39,266 nt of DNA from Symbiodinium natans (Eukaryota > Sar > Dinophyceae > Suessiales > Symbiodiniaceae): the NCBI GenBank assembly GCA_905221605.1, contig CAJNDS010001043.1:1-39266 (forward strand). The letters run 5' to 3'. Under the pieces are notes generated by a model. The model was not told where the DNA came from and ran no database searches. It saw nothing but the letters and a program-made list of their open reading frames with translations. This document shows positions 30,201 through 39,200 of this stretch, one piece after another; the stretch's first letter is position 1, and every line of letters begins with the position of its first letter. A program made the translations under genes and the position numbers.

Positions 30201-33200
30201 AACGTCAGGAACAACGTAGGATGTTTTTCCGCTTGTGTAGAGCCTTTTCGCAGAGCAAGCAGGGTTTGTACCCAACTCTTGTTGCTCAGTTAAAGGGCTC
30301 GCGGCCCTTTCACAAAGGTGGTTTAAGTAGATGTCAATCCCTTGTGTGCTGGTAACGTAATCGCGGCTCCATTGGGTGTACAAGCGCAAACATGCTATGT
30401 TTTCCATGCCGTTAAGCAGAAACATCTCCCTTAGAGGTTTGTCGTATGTCCCCTCCCTTCGTGCTAGGGTTTGGTGAGGGCCCTAGAAGCTTGTCGCATG
30501 TTCCTTCGTGCTCGTAGGGTGAGGGCCCTGTAGAACTCTTTTAAAGTGTAGGCGGGTTATGGGGCACGGGCTTTTGGAACCGTTTCAAAATGCAAGCGGG
30601 CTTCAGGGCCACGACTACGCTACCAGCACAGGCTCTTGTTAAAACACCATGGATGTTTCCCCTGCGACCAAATATCTCGCACCATGGCACGAGCTATTTG
30701 GTCATCTGGACGCAGATTTGCTAGTTGCTTATGATGTCACCCTACGAGCGCGAAGGGAGGGGACATACGACAAACTTCGAGGGCCGTCAGCAAACCCTAC
30801 GAGCACAAAGAGAAGGGATATACAACAAACCTCGAACAGTTCACAAACCTCGAAGGGATGCGTTTTTACTTCTACAGTGTTGAACACGCTCAGTCTTTTC
30901 GCGCACACAAGGACCAACCAAGACGCCTGTCTGAAACCTTCAAACCTCGCACGCTGGGCCCTTCAAGCACGTTTCTAGGGGCTCTCACCCTACGAGCACG
31001 AAGGGAGCGGACAGGCGACAAACTTCTAGGGCCCTCACCAAACCTCACGAGCACAAAGGGAGGGGACATACGACAAACCTCTAAGGGATGTGTTTTTACT
31101 TCTACAGTGTTCTGAAAGTGCAAACGCTAGGAAAATGTAGGATGTTTTTGCGCTTGTTCCCTTTTATTCAGGCCAAGGAAAGCATGAATCATGTCTATGC
31201 CTTTGGGTTGCGACTTTCGGTGCTGCATGATTCACCGATGAACGGCCACCACTGTAGCCCTGAATGCCTGTCAAGTCTAATGTCGTTGTTTCACGCGTTT
31301 TCCGTTTCTCTACAGTCTTGCTGTCTGGGGTCTTCGCCGGCATGATTTTATGAGGTTGGGGTTTCTTGGGGTTTGTTGGGGGTATGGTCCTACCATAACT
31401 GAAAGTCTAAACCTGGGAAATGTCCTAAACCCTAAACGGCTACTTGCTTGGGCCAGGGGGTTCAATATTTTCTTCTGCTAGACAGGCAAAACGCGGGCCC
31501 AGTCCAATTACAACCACGCTCGGCGACACTCCTGAAAGAGTTTAGGGTCGGGGTTTATTTAGGGTTTCGGGTTTTAGTTAGGGTTTAGGGTTTAGGATTT
31601 AGGGTTTAGGGTTTAGGCTTTAGGGTTAACATCCTGAACCTCCAGACTCCAAGGCTCAATCCTTAAAGCCTATCCCACTCGAGTTTCGCAGGTATGTCCA
31701 CCACTCCGCCCAGACCTGCGCTGTCTACCGCGGGCATGATGCGAAAAGATACTGGGGGCCCATCGACGCCCCTTGATGTCTAAAGAGAAGACTATAAGTG
31801 TAGGGTTTAGGGCTCTAAAGAGAAGACTATAAGTGTAGGGTTTAGGGCTTAGAGTTTCATATGTAGCTACATCTCACAATCTTATCACTGACGGCTATTT
31901 GTCTGCTGGTCTGACATTGATTTATGACGAGTTCCTGATGCCGGGTCTGCCTTTGGTATTTGGTAAGGCTTTGGGGTTAGGGTTTATGGTTTAAGGTATT
32001 TAGGTTTCAGGGTTTTGGGGCACAGCTGACCAAACCATGGTCCCTTTGATGCCAGGGCTGGACCCTCGACGATCGCTCGGCGGGGGCGCCTACGGGCATC
32101 ACTTTTGGAAACAAGCCCCCCGGAGTAGCATTGGGTTTTGGGCACCTTCGAGGGCAGAAGGAGAGCATAAGCCCAGCCCATGGCCAAGTACAGGAGCAGA
32201 GACCTGCTAAACCACATGTGAATCTGGATTTCTACTAGAGAGTGTGGTGTGAATTGCTGAGTGCTGTGCAGCTCGCATGGGAACCTAACCGATGTTTGGG
32301 CCCCGCTGCCACTATGGATTGTAGGGGGGGCCCCCTTGAGTAGCTAGCCTAGCTAAAGGCTGATCGCAGTGCTTGAAAAGGAGCGTCTCCGCCAATCTCA
32401 AATTGGTAGCGGAGCGGGTACGCCTGCGCGACCTGCTTTCGCGTGGAGCGCTCCGGGGGTTTGGGCCCAGCACGTATCGAGCCATTGTCTTTGCTTGTGA
32501 CGCAGTGGCCATCCTTAGCTTGAATAGACCCAGTAGCGCAGTGCCCATAGTAGGGGCAACCCGCGGAGACCCGAAGAGGATCGTACATATGTACCGGCGA
32601 TCACAGGTGAGCAAGGCAGAGAGACAGACAGAGCTGAGACAACTAGAAAGCGAGAGAGAAAGACGGACAGAGAGACCGACAGACAGAGACAGAGGGAGAG
32701 AAAGAGAGACAGAGAAAGCCAAAGAGAGGCAGAGAGACGGAGAGAGAGAGAGAGAGAGTACAACAAAGAGAACTTTGTATGCGTGAGTCAGCAGTCATCT
32801 GATGCGGGGGGCCCTTTTCGAGTTCCCATATCACTACGTGGACTATGTGGCGATCGCCTTTGATAGGGAGAGACTCGCTGGATCCTTCTTGAGTTGCTCT
32901 AAGAGATGAGGTGCGGCGAACGATAGGAGTAGCAGAAGAAGTCTTGATGGTCTAGGGTTTAGGGTTATCTGGGGGCTCCTTATTTGGGGGTCTATATGTT
33001 AAGAACCCTATGATCCAGAATAGGGGGCTCCTTACTTTCGGAAAACTACCATGCATGCAAGTTGTCGCTCCTGCGCATAAAAACCACCCAGACAAGTTGA
33101 AGTAATCCGGCATGTGCTGTAGCGCTACTCACGCTCACCGCTTCGGCCGTAATCAGGTGGATCCAATTTGGCAAGTTCCGAATTGGCGACTACAACAATG

Positions 33201-36200
33201 CCATTCCCCTGTTGTTTGTCAACGGGGGCACTGTTCGCCCCATCGACGTCTGGAAGTTCCTGGATGCTTTTAGAACACCATTGCTAAATGAGTTCTTCAG
33301 AGGTACGGTTTAGACCAGCTGCTTTTGAAGAAGGCCTCCCTTGCCGAACTTCCCCAAAACACCCCAAAGCTTCAATTGAGCCAATCACCCCGAAAACTTA
33401 GACCCGAGACCCTAAGCCCTAAATCAGCGACTCAGGTCGAACGGACACCAGCAGAGCGACAGGAACCAGTTAAATCATTGGAACGCCTTGGCTAATTTGC
33501 ATCCAGCCGGTTGGAGCTGCAAGAACCTGGCAGAGATCGCCAATGGCGAATGCAACCTGCCTGCAGCGGGTTTCAGTTTCCGGGAGGGCTAGGACATGTC
33601 GGCGCTCAAGTTTGTATTTGAGGTGGGTTTCTGCTCAGTTGCGCAGGTTCAGGGTTTAGGACGCTTAGGAGTTCTGAGCCCTCACGTTTACATTTGAGGG
33701 AGCTCCTCTTATCTCCTGATTGTGCATAGGCCTCATGAGTCAATGGTACTCATCTTGGGGAGTTAGGTTTCATGTTTGCTCGAGCTTTGCAAACTGAAGG
33801 GGTGCAACATTGTTCACTCCGTCACGGCGCGTGCGTGGGTGTGTGCGTGTGGTGTGTGTGTGTGTGCGTGTGTGCACGTGTAGATCGCTAGTCAATGTTT
33901 GTACTTATTGGCACACCTATACTACACAGTATGCGAAAATATTCTATATCAGACAATTTACGATACTAGATATCTATATATATACATATATATATGTATA
34001 TATATATAAGAATATAATGCTTAGAACTTGTTGCTGCAGACAATGTCATGAGACCCCAAGGAAGGGCCATACATTTTAACACCCCTCATTTGTCCTGAAA
34101 GTCGCCTGTACAGGCAAAGGTAGCTTCAGAAGCCATAGCCCTCAACCCTAAAACCCTAAGCCTTGGAAGTCGCCTAAGCGAGGGCCCTCAACCCTAAACC
34201 CTGAGCCCTGGAAGTCACCTTTTGCAGGCAAGGGTAGCTTCGGAAGCTGGGGAGATCGCTTCATTCAGCTCGTGGACTGGCGTATCGGGGCCATCGACGA
34301 GAACAACTTGGGCATCACCCACAAGAACGGCAATAACGGGATGGTCCGCGCCATAAGCGTGCATGCATGTGCCTTCTGTGCGTCGTTGCATACCTGTAGC
34401 TTCCCCAGCATTGAATTGGCACTTCCACGCATCGGCCCTGCGCCCAGGTCTACAAGAGTTCTGGCTATCCCGAAAGTGGCCGGTGGAGCGACGCTCTTTG
34501 GCGAAGGCGAGAGGGGGAGGGGGCGGGGGTTCAAAAAACATCCTCGTTAGGAGTTAGATATCCCTTTTATTACGAGTTAAACGATAGGGTTTAGGGACTA
34601 AGATTTGGGATCGCCCACTCTAGGCTTGGCCAATATGATTTAGACTTTATCGTTTAGGGGCTTGGATTGAAACAAACACTTCCTTTTGGCCTTTAGGATT
34701 TCGGCAAAGATACATGTTCCCGAAATCATTCTACATCCTTGTCTCTAAATCCTAAAGAGCGGGATCCACTATTCTTTTCGGATCTAGCGAATAAGATCAT
34801 TGCCAAACAGAGGCGAGTAAGGTCTAAGCCTCGTGGGGGGCACTATAAAGATTCTCCCCTCCTCACTATTTTTAAAAATTTAGGGACTAAGACTTGGGGT
34901 CTCTCCGCCTCAGGGCTTGACCAATATGATCCAAGGAGTATAGTGTGAGAGGGGAAGGGGAGGGAGAGCCACCCACCACATCATGGCACAGCCCTAAACC
35001 CTTGGGCAGGAGCTCATACTCCCTGCGCTCATACTCCCTCTGATTCTTTTGGTTGTCTTGGGGAGGGGAGGGGGGGGAGCTTGATTCATGTGATGCACTT
35101 TGATTCAAATTTTTGAGTCACGCCCGGGTCGGATTCAAGATTCAAGATTCGAGATGCCCAGGGACCGTTTTTTTTTGAGCACCTTGGGTACCCCCGGCCC
35201 CGGCTGGATTCACAAATGAGTTCTACTTAGATACATTATTTTTGAAGCTTACTAAGCCCTCAGGCCTAGGAAGGCTGACCTGCAACATCACCCAACAAGA
35301 AGACGTACACATAACGCGTATCTCCCAATAAGCACAGGAAAAAGACCCCAGACCCCAGGACGGGCGTTCTGTAACATCAGCTAGGAAACAAGACGGAAAT
35401 AAAAATGGTATCCCGAATAAGAAAAGCTTAGCATACCCCACAAGAAGCAAGGTTTAAGACATCCTCAATAAGCAAGACTTGCAGCAGATACATTCTGAGC
35501 GGATAAGCAAATCGCGAAGGACTTTGAAAAATGTTTGCTAAACGACCGCAACGTAATTAGCTGAAATAGTTGTTCACACATAATTAACAGAATTTCCGTG
35601 ATCTAAATGAACTAGCTTCCAATCCTTTTCTTGAGCGTCTTTAGTTTAATGACCAGTCAAGTCCATGCTTTCGAATACTGATATGAATAGCTGAACTTAA
35701 TGAACGCATGTAGTTTGCTCAATTTGCCTATGTTCAAGTATTCCACTCGTTTGGTTCATGTGGTAAGGCCGTAATGAGTGAAATGGATTCATTAGCGCTT
35801 CCATAAACGAATTGAGTGACTTGAACTAACTAGAATCCTGTCCTTAAGGATACTTGAGCTGGTTAAGGCCGTACATGCATCCACTGCCTGACTTAATGAA
35901 CCTCTAATTTAGTACATTCAACTCATGCCCTAATGTAGTAAATCAACTTATGCTCACTGCATCAGTTAAAAATCCTTCTTGTGAAGTCTGATATACTTTT
36001 GCGCATTTTTTCATTTAAGTGGTACTCAGCTCATTAGACTAATGTAGTTGCTTAATGTAGTTGCTTTCGTTTGTAGCATATTATCTTTTAAACGTCTTCA
36101 ATCTAATTACTGTTTAAGTCAACGAGACCAATCATACTTCCCAAAAACCGAAGGCATGGTTAGTATTTGTCATAGGTAACACATGCGGTTTCTTTAACTT

Positions 36201-39200
36201 AGCTACTTTTCACTGTTTCATTAGTACATCAGTGTGGCGAATTTACGTAAGCTCTACTTGGTTGTCTAACATGTTATAATTCCAGAATTCCAGATCATTG
36301 CACATCCCTACTTCCAGAATTCCAGAATGTGGTTCTGGAATTCTGGAATTAGGGGTCAGAAAAACATCTGGAATTCTGGAATTCTGGAATTCTGGAGTTC
36401 TGGAATTGGGGAGGCCGCAAAAATGCAAGTCGTCTAGAAGGTAGACACATATGAGTACGTAGTTCGCGTGTTCAGTTTGTGGTTATGGGCGCTTTGAATG
36501 ACCGCAATGCATCAAGATGACCAGACCTCACGGCAAAGCGTCGGGAAGTGTAGGTGTCATTTTTTTTTGGGGGGGGGGGGGAGGGGTACCATTTATTTAG
36601 ATGTGCATTTATAGAGATGCCTCTCAAAGGAGGGAGGTAAGCAGGCATGGAGGAGATTGCCTTTGCTTACCGAAGGCCCTCAGAGAAGGAAGCTATGGGA
36701 AGGTCTGCGTAGACATGCCGAGATTTTCGGAATACGCCTCCTCACCCTAAACCCTAAACCCTAAACCCTAAACCCCAAACCCTAAACCCTAAACCCTAAA
36801 CCCTGAACCCTGAACCCTGAACCCTAAACCCTAAACCCTAAGCCCATTCAAGATGAGATTTCTGCCGGGTCTCCTGCATGCTGGAAGTGAAGATAGGATG
36901 GTCTACCCACCCCAGGAAGATTGAGGGCACACGTGGGACGCTTGTTCACTACCTTCCCTACTCCCTGAACGCGTTTCCACCGTGAGCATCTCTGAATCCA
37001 AAATCCTGAACCCTGAACCCTGCAAATCCCAACCGAGGGACTGTATGCCTGGGGATCATTCACTGTGTACATGGGCTTACAGCCGAAACCCAACCCAATT
37101 ATGTCACAGGTTTGCAGTTAAAGTGCCAATCCTGGCCCCTTCAGCCCTGCAAGACGAGGCTCTGATTCCTGGGGTTTAGGGTTCAGGGTTTAGGGTTTAG
37201 GGTTCAGGGTTCAGGGTTTAGCTTAGGGTGCCTCCTCGTCTAAACCGCAGACCCGCTGTGTCAGGCCCCTTGGCTACCCCCACGGCATTACCTTCGGCTC
37301 GAATTTCATCCAGATCGGGAAGTTCCGCATCGCAGCGGCAGACGGCGACCACCTCAGCATTTCCCACCAGACTCTGGGCCGTCAGGGCTTTATCGGGCTT
37401 GGTGCTGAGGGCTCGGGTTCCCGAATAGATTCAATTGGAATCTTGAGATTTGTGTTTTATGTCCAGGATACGTCTGCCGAACAATTTTCATTATAGAGGG
37501 TCTCTACAACAATCAAAAATTGAGCAGCAACCGAAGTCTCAGCGGAGGGTCACACCAAAAACGGTTCAAAGTTGAGACACACCTTTATAAAGGATACGAA
37601 GCATTACATACATTGAGACGGCAGTGAAAACCAGGGGACTACTAGGTTCTCCTTATTGACCCAAACTTTTTGTGACAAGAGCCCTCTGAGGAGTGGCGGC
37701 AAAGTAGTGGTCTACCGTGGTCATGATGCAAGCAACCACAAATGGGGAGGAGACTGGAATGCGTGGACTGGCCAAAGGTCTTTCACTGCGGGCCCTGCCG
37801 GCATATCGCCTCTCTGTCCGTTTTTGAGTTCCGGGGTTTAGGGTGCTCTAAACCCTAAACCCTAAACCCTAAACCCTAAACCCTAAACCCTAAACCCTAA
37901 ACCCTAAACCCTAAACCCCTAACCCCTAAAACCCTAGACCCTGCTCAGCATTGTTCACTCCCAGCCCCCCCGGAAACTAGGATAGATTCCCATCGACGCA
38001 GGACTTAGAGCATGAGTTTGCCAGAGACAATAAGAACTTTTACAGTTGCACGAGCCATGTTTGGTGGCGCTGTTGCGTGAAGCATCAGGTTCGGAGATCG
38101 GTTTTTGCAGATCGGCAACTTCCGATTGGGGGTGGGTGATACTCCTCCAGCGTCCGGCCATTTGGTGTTGCTCGGCAAGCCTAGCGTGATGCCGTTTTTG
38201 TGATTTCTATGTTCGGGTTCCCGTGTTTCTAAAACAACTAAGCACTCGACGAAAAGGGCACGCGCATCATACTGTCACCCTAAACCCTACCCTAAACCCT
38301 AAACCCCGCGACATGGAGCACCAAGGTGGACCCATACCGATCCAGCCACCGGTGTGTCTAAGACCCCACAAGCAGCCGGGCTAAAGCCTGCAGCGGTATA
38401 AGAAGAGTCGGGGGATCGAAGTTTTGAGCCAAGATTTGGGAAAAAAAGAGCTTCAGGGAGTGGTTGTTCGGATTCAGGGACGTTTTTCATTAGAAAAGTG
38501 AGGAGATCTGATCCCAGCCGCCCAGGTTTATCGGTCCGATGGCACAGCGCACTTCAGGAATACTTACTGGACGCCCTTCATGGCGCCACGCGTTACGCAG
38601 TGGCACTGTGGCAATATCCAGACACTTGGTGGGCGCCATTTTTGGAAGAGGTGTGAGGGATTTTCATGCGTTTGCAATCCCTAAGTCCTAAACCCTAAAC
38701 CCCTTCATTTTGTGAATCCGTTTTTTGGCGGTCCACGCTCGGGCAGCGCGTTGTTGTTCGGAAGTTCTGCTTCCCTGCTTCCCGAAAGGAACCAGTGCAT
38801 CTCGCATGCTTTTGACTGATAGCTGGGTCAGAACAACTCCGAAGCCGTAAGTGGCCGAAACCCACCTTCCAACCCTAAACCGTACACCCTAAACCCTAAA
38901 CCCGAAACCCTAAACCCTAAGCCCAAGAGGGAGCCTTAGGCTTCAAGAGTCCATGCCCCCCCCAAGCTGACTCTCAGCTCGTACCACAGATGCACATCCC
39001 GCCTGCAACGGTGCACGCTATGTCCTTTGGATTCCTGAGCCCTCCTGCCCTTAATCTTATTCCCCCATATACCCCCTGTATATACCTATATAGCCCCTCT
39101 ATACCCAAGTATCCTTATTCCTTAAAGAACCCCCCCCCCCCCAAGCCCCAAACCCTAACCCCAAGTCCCAAACGCCAAACCCTAAAACCTAGGCCCCTAA

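Larger units (their letters stand above)
27546..31140. repeat. 3.5-kb complex repeat block interrupting gene D
   Basis: A mosaic of three families: (i) a 38-bp palindrome with flanks CCCCTGCGACCAAA and GTCATCAGGGCGCAGATGG; (ii) a unit AGGGCCCTCACCAAACC, CACAAAGGGAGGGGACATAC, GACAAACCTCTAAGGGATATG, TTTTTACTTCTACAGTGTTC, present in both orientations; (iii) tandem CGCTCGGTCCCCAA-ACTTGGGTGCTATTTGAGTA and AAGCAGGATGCTAGTTGAAC units (27970-28140, 29030-29160, 29770-29965). Open frames of 60-150 codons are by-products. No transposase-like sequence was recognised; it may be a cluster of non-autonomous elements. Confidence 0.85.

Noticed and set aside
27753-30978. Numerous 60-150-codon frames on both strands in the repeat block
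   Set aside because: They share the same peptides in shifted frames because the DNA is repeated. No family signature or consistent splice borders were found.
34215-34541. 108-codon minus-strand frame
   Set aside because: It overlaps the paired block A and block B exons, whose plus-strand phases agree; it is a shadow.
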